A stretch of DNA of 64,000 nucleotides from Ruminococcus albus AD2013 (GTDB lineage Bacteria; Bacillota; Clostridia; Oscillospirales; Ruminococcaceae), in assembly GCF_000526775.1 (NCBI RefSeq), contig NZ_JAGS01000001.1, positions 744,001 through 808,000 on the forward strand, written 5' to 3'. Under the pieces are notes generated by a model. It made no database searches. It saw nothing but the letters and a program-made list of their open reading frames with translations, and was not told the DNA's origin. Made by a program: the position numbers and the translations under genes. Below, piece by piece: positions 42,352-51,009 of this stretch; the stretch's first letter is position 1, and each line of letters opens with the position of its first letter.

Positions 42352-44625
42352 TTATGCTTTTTCAGCTCTTGCTTCCTTAGCTGCTTCAACAAGATTTTTC
42401 AGGCTGGGGATAGTCTCCTCGTTGCCTCTTGTTTTCAGACCGCAGTCGGGATTTACCCACAGCTTGGAAAGAGGTATACGATCGGTCATCTTAGCGATAG
42501 CTGCCTTGATCTCTTCCTTGGAAGGAACTCTGGGCGAGTGGATATCGTATACGCCGGGACCAACTTCTGTACGGAAATTGTTTTCCTTCAGAACATCGAG
42601 AATTGTCAGATCGGAACGTGAAGCTTCAAATGTGATCACGTCTGCATCCATATCGTCGATATCCTTGATGATGTCAGCAAATTCGCTGTAACACATATGA
42701 GTGTGAACCTGAGTCTCGGGCTTTACACCGCTGTGAACATATCTGAAAGCGGGGATAGCCCAGTCAAGATAATCTTCTCTCCAGTCAGACTTTCTCAGAG
42801 GAAGCTTCTCACGGAGTGCAGCTTCGTCAACCTGAATAATGCTGATGCCGTTTGCTTCAAGATCGAGAACTTCTTCACGGATAGCAAGTGCGATCTGGAA
42901 TGCACACTCCTTGAGTGTGATATCCTCACGTGGGAATGACCAGTTAAGGATAGTTACAGGACCTGTCAGCATACCTTTCATGGGCTTCTTTGTCAGGCTC
43001 TGAGCGTATTTCGACCATCTTACTGTCATGGGCTTTGCTCTGGAGATATCGCCCCAAACAACGGGAGGCTTAACGCATCTTGTGCCGTAGGACTGTACCC
43101 ATGCCTTCTCGGTGAAGATATAACCGTCAAGGCACTCACCGAAATACTCTACCATGTCATTACGCTCAAACTCACCGTGAACCAGTACGTCAAGACCGAT
43201 CTCTTCCTGAAGTGCTACGCACTCAGAGATCTTCTTCTCTACAAACTTCTCGTACTCATCAGCATCAAGCTCACCCTTACGGAAAGCGGAACGCTTTGAC
43301 TTTACGTCAGCAGTCTGAGGGAATGAACCGATGGTTGTGGTGGGGAAGAGAGGCAGATTGAAACGTGCTTTCTGAATCTTCTCACGCTCAGCAAATTCGG
43401 GAAGTCTTACAAAATCCTTTTCTGTCAGTGCAGCGACCTTTGCTCTTACCTCGGCATTACCGCCTGATCTCTGTTCGCTGTGAAGCTCCTTGTTGCGGAT
43501 ATATTCTGCTGTCTCTGCAGGATTATCAGCACTGAGGATAGTTTTCAGCTCAGCCAGTTCACCCAGCTTCTCCTCGGCATATGCGAAGTGTTTCAGGTAG
43601 CTTGCGTCGAGCTTTGTTTCATTAGCAAGTGTGCAGGGAACGTGCAGCAGAGAGCAGGAAGTGCTCAGCACGATGTTTTCTGCATGATTTTTCAGTTCGG
43701 TAATGATGCCTACTGTCTTCTCGTAGTTGTTTCTCCAGATGTTCTTACCGTTTACAACACCTGCAAACAGTATCTTGCCTTTTGGGAAACCATTTGCCTT
43801 GACGAGTTCAAGAGAGCGCTTGCCCTCAACAAAGTCAAGGCCGATACCATCAAAATCAAGAGCGGTCAGCTCATTGTAGCAGTCGCGTACATCGCCGAAA
43901 TATGTCTGTAATAGAACCTTAACACCATTCTTGCCTGCAAGTATCTTCTTATACAGAGATACGAACAGTGCAGTGTCCTCAGCTGTCATGTCCTTAACGA
44001 GAGAAGGCTCGTCTATCTGAACCCACTCAGCACCCAGTTCAGCGAATTTTTTCAGCAGTTCAATGTAAGCTGCGACAGTTGCGTCTGCAAAGTCGGCAGC
44101 AGTCTTTTTGCCGGTGTATCTTGCCAGTTTCAGGAAAGTGTATGCGCCGATAACAACAGGCTTGGTCTTAACGCCGTTGTCCAGTCCTTCCTTGAAAAGG
44201 TCAAAAGGCTTAGTGGATGCGAGCTTTATCTCGGTAGAATCGCTTACCTCGGGAACCATGTAGTGATAGTTGGTGTTGTACCATTTCTTCATAGCCAGTG
44301 CTTTAACGTCACCCTTTTCACCCTGATATCCTCTTGCTGCTGCAAAGAATGTATCCAGTGAGGAAAGACCTAGACTTGTATATCTCTCCGGTACTGCATT
44401 CAGCAGGAAAGAAGTATCAAGCATACCGTCATAGAACGAGAAGTCGTTGGACGGGATAAAGTCCAGTCCGCTTTTCTTCTGGATATCCAGATTGTAAAGA
44501 CGGATAGCTTTTGCTGCTTTTTCCAGTTCGTCAGCTGATATTTCTTTTCTGAAATACTTTTCACTTGCGAATTTCAGCTCACGAAGATTTCCTATGCGGG
44601 GATAACCAATAATTGATGTATTCAT
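42352..44625 (-). CDS. metE: Cobalamin-independent methionine synthase
   Basis: Transfers a methyl group from 5-methyltetrahydropteroyl-triglutamate to homocysteine, the last step of methionine synthesis. 757 aa, normal length: an N-terminal barrel with IGYPRIGNLRELKFASEKYF and a catalytic C-terminal barrel with FPTTTIGSFPQTADVK. The zinc ligands are visible in HTHMCYSEF (His and Cys), GLD/E-containing FEASRSD, and WVNPDCGLKTRG (Cys). GGAGG is 8 nt from the ATG. No S-box, T-box or cobalamin riboswitch is visible in the 5' leader. Monocistronic with terminator. Confidence 0.97.
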   Translation of the reverse strand: MNTSIIGYPRIGNLRELKFASEKYFRKEISADELEKAAKAIRLYNLDIQKKSGLDFIPSNDFSFYDGMLDTSFLLNAVPERYTSLGLSSLDTFFAAARGYQGEKGDVKALAMKKWYNTNYHYMVPEVSDSTEIKLASTKPFDLFKEGLDNGVKTKPVVIGAYTFLKLARYTGKKTAADFADATVAAYIELLKKFAELGAEWVQIDEPSLVKDMTAEDTALFVSLYKKILAGKNGVKVLLQTYFGDVRDCYNELTALDFDGIGLDFVEGKRSLELVKANGFPKGKILFAGVVNGKNIWRNNYEKTVGIITELKNHAENIVLSTSCSLLHVPCTLANETKLDASYLKHFAYAEEKLGELAELKTILSADNPAETAEYIRNKELHSEQRSGGNAEVRAKVAALTEKDFVRLPEFAEREKIQKARFNLPLFPTTTIGSFPQTADVKSKRSAFRKGELDADEYEKFVEKKISECVALQEEIGLDVLVHGEFERNDMVEYFGECLDGYIFTEKAWVQSYGTRCVKPPVVWGDISRAKPMTVRWSKYAQSLTKKPMKGMLTGPVTILNWSFPREDITLKECAFQIALAIREEVLDLEANGISIIQVDEAALREKLPLRKSDWREDYLDWAIPAFRYVHSGVKPETQVHTHMCYSEFADIIKDIDDMDADVITFEASRSDLTILDVLKENNFRTEVGPGVYDIHSPRVPSKEEIKAAIAKMTDRIPLSKLWVNPDCGLKTRGNEETIPSLKNLVEAAKEARAEKA

Positions 44626-44857
44626 TTCCTATTCCTCCGATATGTTTTATTGTATTTATATTATAACACACTTTTTTGAAATAGAAAAGTACTGTTTTTT
44701 TATGCTGTGATATAGGTAAAAACTATATCGGTATTCTGATGTTCTGCATGGTGTTATTTTACTCATTAACTATTATACTTATTTGGTATAATTAACCTTT
44801 GTTGATAGAATAAATCATTATAAATAGAGCATATGTGAGAATTTGTTTCTTGTTGTC
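44626..44857. other. AT-rich divergent intergenic region, metE and mrp
   Basis: A minus-strand TATAAT (about 44659-44664) with a poor -35 probably drives metE. I see no methionine-related riboswitch. The remainder is AT-rich without evident structure. Confidence 0.4.
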
Positions 44858-44886
44858 TTTACTTTTGCGAGATAATGTGGTATACT
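44858..44886 (+). promoter_or_regulatory. Sigma-A promoter of mrp
   Basis: TTTACT, 17 bp, TATACT, about 37 bp before the ATG. Confidence 0.6.
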
Positions 44887-44922
44887 ATATAATATATTTA
44901 TATGTAGAAAGGAAAGTATAAA

Positions 44923-45741
44923 ATGAGCGAAGAATGTACACACGATTGCAGCAGCTGTTCGGCTGACTGTTCATCGAGATCTCAGGGTATTGAGAAAGCT
45001 GCCCCTCATTATATGTCAAATGTAAAGAAGGTCATTGCTGTTGTCAGCGGTAAGGGCGGTGTCGGCAAATCACTGGTGACATCTCTGTTGGCTGTTGATT
45101 TCGCAAGAAAGGGCTTCAAGACGGCTGTCCTTGATGCTGATATCACCGGCCCTTCAATTCCTAAGATCTTTGGCATAAACGAAAGACCCGTTACAACTGA
45201 AGACGCACTTTTCCCTTGCGAAAGCGAATTTGGCACAAAGGTAATGTCCATAAATCTGCTTATGGAGAATACCTCTGACCCTGTTATCTGGCGCGGACCT
45301 GTTATAGCAGGTGCTGTTACTCAGTTCTGGACTGATGTTGCCTGGGGCGATGTTGACTATATGTTCGTTGATATGCCTCCCGGAACAGGCGATGTACCTC
45401 TGACTGTTTTTCAGTCTCTGCCTGTTGATGGCATCGTAATCGTAAGTTCGCCTCAGTCGCTGGTATCTCTGGTCGTAGAGAAATCCGTTAAGATGGCTAA
45501 GATGATGAATGTTCCTATACTGGGTCTTATCGAGAATATGAGCTATCTCAAATGTCCTGACTGCGGCAAGGAGATCAAGGTCTTCGGTGACAGCCACGTT
45601 GATGAGATCGCTAAGGAGTACGACCTGAAAGTACTTGCCAAGCTGCCTATCGATCCGCTTACAGCAACTCTTTGCGACAGCGGTAAGATCGAGATAATCG
45701 AGAACGATACTATCGCCGCTTTCAAGGATATAAAATTCTGA
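44923..45741 (+). CDS. Mrp/NBP35-type P-loop iron-sulfur carrier ATPase
   Basis: 272 aa. N-terminal cysteine cluster CTHDCSSCSADC (C-x3-C-x2-C-x3-C), then Walker A AVVSGKGGVGKSLVTSLLA near residue 42, switch motif ADITGPSIPKIFG, and DYMFVDMPPGTGDVPLT. Near the C-terminus is the paired-Cys YLKCPDCGKEI typical of the family, which bridges a cluster at the dimer interface. Mrp proteins carry and deliver [4Fe-4S] clusters to apo-proteins. The extra N-terminal Cys cluster is like eukaryotic-type NBP35 and many Clostridial Mrp proteins. Monocistronic. Confidence 0.93.
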   Translation: MSEECTHDCSSCSADCSSRSQGIEKAAPHYMSNVKKVIAVVSGKGGVGKSLVTSLLAVDFARKGFKTAVLDADITGPSIPKIFGINERPVTTEDALFPCESEFGTKVMSINLLMENTSDPVIWRGPVIAGAVTQFWTDVAWGDVDYMFVDMPPGTGDVPLTVFQSLPVDGIVIVSSPQSLVSLVVEKSVKMAKMMNVPILGLIENMSYLKCPDCGKEIKVFGDSHVDEIAKEYDLKVLAKLPIDPLTATLCDSGKIEIIENDTIAAFKDIKF

Positions 45742-45759
45742 TAATTGCGTAACGTAAGA

Positions 45760-45797
45760 AAAATGCTCTCCCGGATTGTACGGAAGAGCATTTTTTA
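45760..45797. terminator. Bidirectional terminator between mrp and the MATE gene
   Basis: AAATGCTCT / AGAGCATTT stem with an inner CCG/CGG pair, A-rich on the left and T-rich on the right, so it works for both converging genes. Confidence 0.88.
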
Positions 45798-47192
45798 TTT
45801 GTCGTTTACCAAGTTGCTTATCCAGATCCCTGAACGGACCATGAAGAAACCTATAACTACTTTTATTATTTCAGAGAAAGTTATAATTGTAAACATCGGG
45901 TGTATATCCATTTTGGTAAAGTGTCCTATGATGAAAGCACTCGGTATCACAAACACCCATGTGAATACAAAATCAAACAGGAAAGTCAGACCTGTTTTTC
46001 CGCCGCTTCGCAGTGTGAAATAGCAGGCGTGAGTGTATGACCACAACGGCATTGCGATAGCCTGAATTATTATCATGAAGCTTGAAAGGGCTTTTACATC
46101 ATCACTTGTTTTGTAGATCTGTGGAAAAAGCGGTGCCAGAGGTATGATCGCAAGTGCGAGTATCAACGTTGAAGCAACGCTGAAAAACCTAAGCTTGTCG
46201 TCCGTGCTTTTCGCTTGTTCAAGCTTGTTTGCTCCAAGTTCCGCGCCGACGATTATACCAATACACGCACCAAGCTGAATGAATACCACGCTGAACAGAT
46301 TGGTTATCGTACTGCTGATGTTTCTTGCGGCAACAACGTCAAGTCCTCTCTCTGAATAGCACTGTGCCAGTACCGACATTCCTGCAGCCCAGAGAAATTC
46401 GTTTATCAGCAGGGGAGATCCTTTTATCACCATGGCGCGAACCAGCTTCGATGGTATGTGCATACTTTTGAAAAGACTCACGGCGTATGGATTTCTTTTT
46501 GGATTTGTATGAGTCCAGAGTATCACTACACCCGCTTCTATCACCTTGGCGATAACCGTGGCAACAGCCGCACCTTTTACTCCCATTTCAGGCATACCAA
46601 GTTTTCCGAAGATAAGTCCGTAGTCAAGTACAAGGTTCACGCCGACCGCTGTCATTGAACTTATCATTGGTATAGTGGTAATGCTGCACTCACGCAGAGT
46701 GCTTGAATATGCTTGTCCAATTCCGAATGGTATCAGTCCTATTATCATTATTCCCATATAGTCCTTTGCGCTTTTTATGGTAAGGGCTATCATTTCGGGG
46801 CTGTCTTCCTCGCTGATGAAAAGTTCGATCAGCTGTTCATCGAAAAAGCTGAGTATAAATGCACCTACACCTATGGTTATGGCGCATATCATTAGCTTGA
46901 ACCGCATCGTATACCTTATACCGTCATTATCGCCTTTTCCGAAAAACTGAGCCCCAAAAATGCCGGGACCTGCAACCGCGCCAAACACGGTTATATTGAA
47001 AACGAATATGAACTGATTTACGATAGATACTCCGCTCATCTGTTCAGTGCCTATCTGTCCTACCATGATGTTATCTATCATGCTGACAAAATTAGTGACA
47101 AGATTTTGAAGTATCATCGGTATGACTGTTATTAGAACACGTTTATAGAATGCTTTGTCGCCTATATATTTTTCTTTGAATTTTGTAATCAT
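45795..47192 (-). CDS. MATE family efflux transporter
   Basis: Multidrug or metabolite exporter driven by H+ or Na+. 465 aa with about 12 membrane helices in two homologous halves. The first half begins FYKRVLITVIPMILQNLVTNFVSMIDNIMVGQIG, the usual MATE opening with Asp in helix 1-2 and the VGQIG motif. The second half starts near SKLVRAMVIKGSPLLINEFLWAAG. AAGGAG lies 6 nt before the ATG at 47192; an in-frame reading to 47249 lacks a site. Substrate unknown; no regulator is adjacent. Confidence 0.92.
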   Translation of the reverse strand: MITKFKEKYIGDKAFYKRVLITVIPMILQNLVTNFVSMIDNIMVGQIGTEQMSGVSIVNQFIFVFNITVFGAVAGPGIFGAQFFGKGDNDGIRYTMRFKLMICAITIGVGAFILSFFDEQLIELFISEEDSPEMIALTIKSAKDYMGIMIIGLIPFGIGQAYSSTLRECSITTIPMISSMTAVGVNLVLDYGLIFGKLGMPEMGVKGAAVATVIAKVIEAGVVILWTHTNPKRNPYAVSLFKSMHIPSKLVRAMVIKGSPLLINEFLWAAGMSVLAQCYSERGLDVVAARNISSTITNLFSVVFIQLGACIGIIVGAELGANKLEQAKSTDDKLRFFSVASTLILALAIIPLAPLFPQIYKTSDDVKALSSFMIIIQAIAMPLWSYTHACYFTLRSGGKTGLTFLFDFVFTWVFVIPSAFIIGHFTKMDIHPMFTIITFSEIIKVVIGFFMVRSGIWISNLVNDK

Positions 47193-47299
47193 TTCTAACT
47201 CCTTTTTGGTGATAAGGGGAATTATAACACAGTTCGAGAGAAAATGCAAGTCAGTACTTGATATATTTAGAGTTTATTCTGTTAAATTTCATTTCGCAC

Positions 47300-47328
47300 T
47301 TGACAAAAGAGCGAAAATGTAGTATCAT
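47300..47328 (+). promoter_or_regulatory. Sigma-A promoter of the T-box operon
   Basis: TTGACA, 17 bp, TATCAT, just upstream of the T-box leader. Confidence 0.75.
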
Positions 47329-47340
47329 TATTTAATAGTA

Positions 47341-47580
47341 TAGATAAATGCTGTGACGGAGCAAAGTAGTCGGGTTAGCGTGTTTTCAGAGAGTCTGCGG
47401 AAGGTGTGAGCAGACAGCGTCCCATGATGAAGTTACTCTCCCGAGCTTTTGGCTTGAAATTTCAGTAGGGCTGAACGTTCCCCGCGTTAAGGGCAATGAG
47501 GTCGGCGTATGCCGATAAACTGAGGTGGTACCGCGTAAATTTCGCCCTCGGAGGACTTAGTGTCCTTCGAGGGCTTTTTT
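47341..47580 (+). ncRNA. T-box riboswitch leader
   Basis: Transcription-terminating T-box that senses uncharged tRNA. Stem I features are visible: an AGTA element (47365-47368), CAGAGAG (47387-47393), and a distal hairpin GTCTGC / GCAGAC (47394-47416) with the GGTG-type loop. The conserved T-box sequence GAGGTGGTACCGCG is at 47522-47535, and the UGGU that pairs with the tRNA 3' end calls for discriminator A. The terminator is GCCCTCGGAGGAC ... GTCCTTCGAGGGC plus TTTTTT, ending at 47580. The specifier probably lies in GAAGTTACTC (47429-47438). By eye I can read GTT (Val) or TAC (Tyr), and tyrS downstream favours Tyr, but I cannot settle it. Confidence 0.88.
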
Positions 47581-47607
47581 GATGCTTGTAAAGCGAGGTG
47601 TCGTTTG

Positions 47608-48084
47608 ATGAACAGTATCAGGCTTGTTAAGGCAAATGCAGAAGACGCTTCGCTTGTGCAAAGGTTGCAGCGTGAGGCTTTTATGCCGCTGTATGAACGA
47701 TACCACGATGACGGTACTTCTCCTGCGTTTGAAACTGTCAGCGGTGTTGCCGAAAAGATAGCTTATTCGGATTTTCTGATAATATACCTTGATGATACCC
47801 CTGTTGGCGGAGTAAGGGTTCGGCGTTTTGAAAATGATGGTGAAGTCGCAAGGAATATCAGCCCGCTGTTTGTTATTCCCCAATATTGGGATAAGGGTAT
47901 CGGTTCAGAGGTCATGAAAGTGCTTTTTGATACCTATTTTGATGCTGACAAATGGACGCTTGCTACCATCGAAGAAGATGTAAGGAACTGCCATTTTTAC
48001 GAAAAGCATGGTTTTATACCCACAGGTACGAGATCTGTCATAAACGAAAGAATGACTATCATCGGTTATGAGAAGAGATGCTGA
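47608..48084 (+). CDS. GNAT family N-acetyltransferase, first gene after the T-box
   Basis: 158 aa from the ATG at 47608, with GAGGTG 7 nt upstream; a reading from 47560 would begin inside the T-box terminator. The GNAT fold shows DDTPVGGVRVRRF, ARNISPLFVIPQYWDKGIGSEVMKVLFD (the acetyl-CoA loop is Y-W-D-K-G-I-G-S) and NCHFYEKHGFIPTGT. The substrate could be an amino acid or antibiotic. It is directly under T-box control, so it is expected to rise when the cognate tRNA is uncharged. Confidence 0.88.
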   Translation: MNSIRLVKANAEDASLVQRLQREAFMPLYERYHDDGTSPAFETVSGVAEKIAYSDFLIIYLDDTPVGGVRVRRFENDGEVARNISPLFVIPQYWDKGIGSEVMKVLFDTYFDADKWTLATIEEDVRNCHFYEKHGFIPTGTRSVINERMTIIGYEKRC

Positions 48085-48113
48085 ATAAATATTTCGGCTG
48101 TTATTTGTAAGAT

Positions 48114-48998
48114 ATGGAATACATCAAAGCTAAGACTATTCTGCAAAAGTGCAAGGATAGCTCATGGTTCGGCAATGATTACAATATGAACCTGTACCAC
48201 GGCTGCTGTCACGGTTGCATATATTGTGACAGCCGAAGTGATTGTTATCAGATAGAGGATTTTGACAAGGTCCGTGCCAAAGATAATGCGCTTATGATAC
48301 TCCGTGATGAACTTCGCAGGAAAGTTAAGACAGGCGTTATCGGTACAGGTTCGATGTCCGACCCATATAACCCTTTTGAACGTGATGAAAGACTCACGGT
48401 AAAATCGCTGATGCTTATAGATGCCTACGGCTTCGGGATAACGGTGATAACCAAATCTCCGCTGATAACAAGGGATATCCCTCTGTATAAGCAGATAGCT
48501 GAACATTCACCTGTACTATGTAAAATGACGATAACCACCGCAGATGACAAGCTTTCGCGGTTAGTTGAACCGCGTGTGGCTGTCTCTTCCGAAAGGTTTG
48601 ATGCACTTGCCAGGATATCCGATGAGGGAGTGTTCACCGGTATTACATTGATGCCTGTTCTGCCTTTTATCGAAGATACTGAGGATAACATAAGGACGAT
48701 AGTTCGCAGAGCACATGAATGCGGAGTTCGGTGCATATATCCTGCTTTCGGAATGACGCTTCGCTCAGGCAACAGGGAGTATTTTTACCAAAAGCTAAAC
48801 GAAAGCTTCCCGGGGTTGAAAGATCAATATATTCGCAGATACGGCAACAGATATGAATGCCCGTCACCGAATGCTAAAAAACTTTGGCAGGTGTTCACAG
48901 AAGAATGCGCAAGGTACGGCATACTTTATGAGATGAAAGCAATTATTAACGCATATAAAGCAGGGTATGAAGACGGTCAGCTTAGCTTTTTTGACTGA
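48114..48998 (+). CDS. SPL-family radical SAM protein
   Basis: 294 aa. Radical SAM cluster as YHGCCHGCIYCDSRS (C-x3-C-x2-C), preceded by LQKCKDSSWFGNDYNMNLYHG, typical of spore-photoproduct-lyase-like (SplB-related) proteins of Clostridia. GTGSMSDPYNPFERD and ITVITKSPLITRD are further family marks. It lacks the C-terminal Cys of true spore photoproduct lyase as far as I can see, so DNA repair is not assured. Its ribosome-binding site is weak; it begins 30 nt after the GNAT gene and is probably in the same transcript. Confidence 0.85.
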   Translation: MEYIKAKTILQKCKDSSWFGNDYNMNLYHGCCHGCIYCDSRSDCYQIEDFDKVRAKDNALMILRDELRRKVKTGVIGTGSMSDPYNPFERDERLTVKSLMLIDAYGFGITVITKSPLITRDIPLYKQIAEHSPVLCKMTITTADDKLSRLVEPRVAVSSERFDALARISDEGVFTGITLMPVLPFIEDTEDNIRTIVRRAHECGVRCIYPAFGMTLRSGNREYFYQKLNESFPGLKDQYIRRYGNRYECPSPNAKKLWQVFTEECARYGILYEMKAIINAYKAGYEDGQLSFFD

Positions 48999-49076
48999 CT
49001 ATACCCACTGAAAGGTTGTGATAAAAATGATATCTACCGCAGATGTCATTGTTTATGTGAAAGAGAGGGCTGTCTG

Positions 49077-49553
49077 ATGTTCAGAGAAATGCTGAGAAAG
49101 AAACAAGCCCTTACAGATGAAGAATGTATAGCAGTATTAAAATCTGAAAAAAGGGGTGTCCTTTCTGTTCTTGGTGACGATGACTACCCATATGGTATGC
49201 CCATAAATCATTTTTATTATGAAGAGGATGGACATATTTATTTTCACGGTGCTAAGTTTGGTCACAGGGTCGATGCAGTGAAGCGACATGAAAAGGTCAG
49301 CTACTGTGTTTACGATGAGGGCTATCGCAAAGAAGGCGAATGGGCTCTGAATATAAAAAGCGTTATTGTTTTCGGCAGGCTTGTTCCCGTGGAAGACGAA
49401 GCTAAGATGATTGACATCTGTAGAAAACTCAGCCATAAATTCACAGATGACGAAAGCTACATCGAAAGTGAGATCAAGAGGGCGGGTTTCCGTACATTTA
49501 TGTACGAGCTTGTTCCCGAACATATGACAGGCAAGCTGGTAAATGAGGCGTAA
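49077..49553 (+). CDS. Pyridoxamine 5'-phosphate oxidase-like flavin-binding protein
   Basis: 158 aa, split-barrel flavin-binding fold. MLRKKQALTDEECIAVLKSEKRGVLSVLGDDDYPYGMPINHFYYEEDGHIYFHGAKFGHRVDAVKRHEKVSYCVY spans about residues 5-79 and resembles NimA/PNPOx-like proteins of Clostridia (key residues are P-I-N-H in the flavin site and F-H-G-A). It is not PdxH; it lacks the substrate-binding C-terminus. Role may be reduction of nitro compounds or sensing of flavin. GAGAGGG lies before the ATG. It follows the radical SAM gene by 78 bp and precedes tyrS by 64 bp. Confidence 0.86.
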   Translation: MFREMLRKKQALTDEECIAVLKSEKRGVLSVLGDDDYPYGMPINHFYYEEDGHIYFHGAKFGHRVDAVKRHEKVSYCVYDEGYRKEGEWALNIKSVIVFGRLVPVEDEAKMIDICRKLSHKFTDDESYIESEIKRAGFRTFMYELVPEHMTGKLVNEA

Positions 49554-49617
49554 TTCTACAGTAAATAACATAAGTAAAAATAATGCATATAAATTTTATT
49601 AATGGAGGAAAATTAAA

Positions 49618-50838
49618 ATGACTTGTTTTGAAGAACTCAAAAGAAGAGGGCTCATTGCCCAGATGACAGATGAAAAGGAGCTGGAAGAGCTTATCAACAA
49701 TGGTAAGGCAACTTTCTATATCGGTTTTGACCCCACTGCTGACAGCCTTCACGTTGGTCACTTCATGGCTCTGTGCCTGATGAAGAGACTCCAGATGGCA
49801 GGCAACAAGCCTATCGCACTGGTAGGCGGCGGTACAGGTATGATCGGTGACCCATCAGGTAAGACTGATATGCGTAAGATGCTTACTCCCGAGACCATTC
49901 AGCACAACTGTGAATGCTTCAAGAAGCAGATGAGCAGATTCATAGACTTCTCCGATGGAAAGGCGCTGATGGTAAACAACGGCGACTGGCTGCTGAACCT
50001 CAATTATGTTGACGTACTCCGTGAGGTAGGCGCTTGCTTCTCTGTAAACAAAATGCTGACATTCGAGTGTTACAAGCAGAGAATGGAGAGAGGTCTGACA
50101 TTCCTTGAATTCAACTACATGATAATGCAGTCTTACGACTTCTACAGACTGTTCCAGGATTACGGCTGTAATATGCAGTTCGGAGGCGATGACCAGTGGG
50201 CAAATATGCTTGGCGGTACCGAGCTTATCAGAAAGAAGCTTGGTAAGGACGCTTACGCTATGACCATCACACTGCTGCTCAATTCCGAGGGCAAGAAGAT
50301 GGGCAAGACCGAAAAGGGTGCTGTATGGCTTGATGCTGAAAAGACTTCTCCTTATGATTTCTACCAGTACTGGAGAAACGTTGATGACGCTGATGTAATC
50401 AAGTGCCTGAAGCTGCTGACTTTCGTTCCTATCGAGGAGATAGAAGAGATGGAACAGCACATGGAGGGTGCAGAATACAACAAGGCTAAGGAACTGCTTG
50501 CTTATGAGCTGACCAAGATGATACACGGTGAAGAGGAAGCCAATAAGGCTGATGCAGCTGCAAAGGCAATTTTCGGCGGCGGAGCTGACAGTGCTGATAT
50601 GCCTACAACTACTCTCACAGCTGATGATGTTGATGAGAACAAGCAGATAGGCATACTGAATCTGTTGGTTAAGGCAGGCCTTTGTCCTTCCAACGGCGAG
50701 GCAAGAAGACTTGTTCAGCAGAATGGTATTGCTGTTAACGGCGAGAAGTTCACTGACCCCAAGGGTATGGTAGATCTCTCAGAGCAGGTCATCATCAAGA
50801 AGGGTAAGAAGGTATTCCACAAGATAGTGCTGGGCTGA
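49618..50838 (+). CDS. tyrS: Tyrosyl-tRNA synthetase
   Basis: Class I aminoacyl-tRNA synthetase that charges tRNA-Tyr. 406 aa, normal length. The catalytic Rossmann domain has the HIGH-like DSLHVGHFMAL, the tyrosine pocket with FLEFNYMIMQSYDF and QFGGDDQWANM, and the KMSKS-like EGKKMGKTEKGAVWLD. The C-terminal S4 domain is at about 340-405, NGEARRLVQQNGIAVNGEKF. GGAGG precedes the ATG. There is no promoter I can see in the 64-bp gap before it, so it is likely expressed from the T-box promoter through the three upstream genes. Confidence 0.97.
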   Translation: MTCFEELKRRGLIAQMTDEKELEELINNGKATFYIGFDPTADSLHVGHFMALCLMKRLQMAGNKPIALVGGGTGMIGDPSGKTDMRKMLTPETIQHNCECFKKQMSRFIDFSDGKALMVNNGDWLLNLNYVDVLREVGACFSVNKMLTFECYKQRMERGLTFLEFNYMIMQSYDFYRLFQDYGCNMQFGGDDQWANMLGGTELIRKKLGKDAYAMTITLLLNSEGKKMGKTEKGAVWLDAEKTSPYDFYQYWRNVDDADVIKCLKLLTFVPIEEIEEMEQHMEGAEYNKAKELLAYELTKMIHGEEEANKADAAAKAIFGGGADSADMPTTTLTADDVDENKQIGILNLLVKAGLCPSNGEARRLVQQNGIAVNGEKFTDPKGMVDLSEQVIIKKGKKVFHKIVLG

Positions 50839-51009
50839 TGCGATATATATGAGTTAACTAAGGGGGGTGTTGCAATCGCAGCACCCTCTAACCATATCCG
50901 AACATCAGAGTAAAAAAACATATTTACTGGTGAAATAAGCTGTTTCAGTGCGCACACCCCCAAGCCCTCTTCAAAAAAGAGGACTCGGGGGTGTAATGTT
51001 CTGCTGGTT

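Noticed and set aside
44626..44922. Possible methionine (S-box, T-box or cobalamin) riboswitch before metE
   Set aside because: I looked for the conserved cores and terminator hairpins and found none. The leader is short and AT-rich.
50840..50900. Hairpin just after tyrS as a normal terminator
   Set aside because: GGGTGTTGC...GCAGCACCC lies at the IS left end and has no T-run. I treat it as part of the terminal inverted repeat, though it may also stop transcription.
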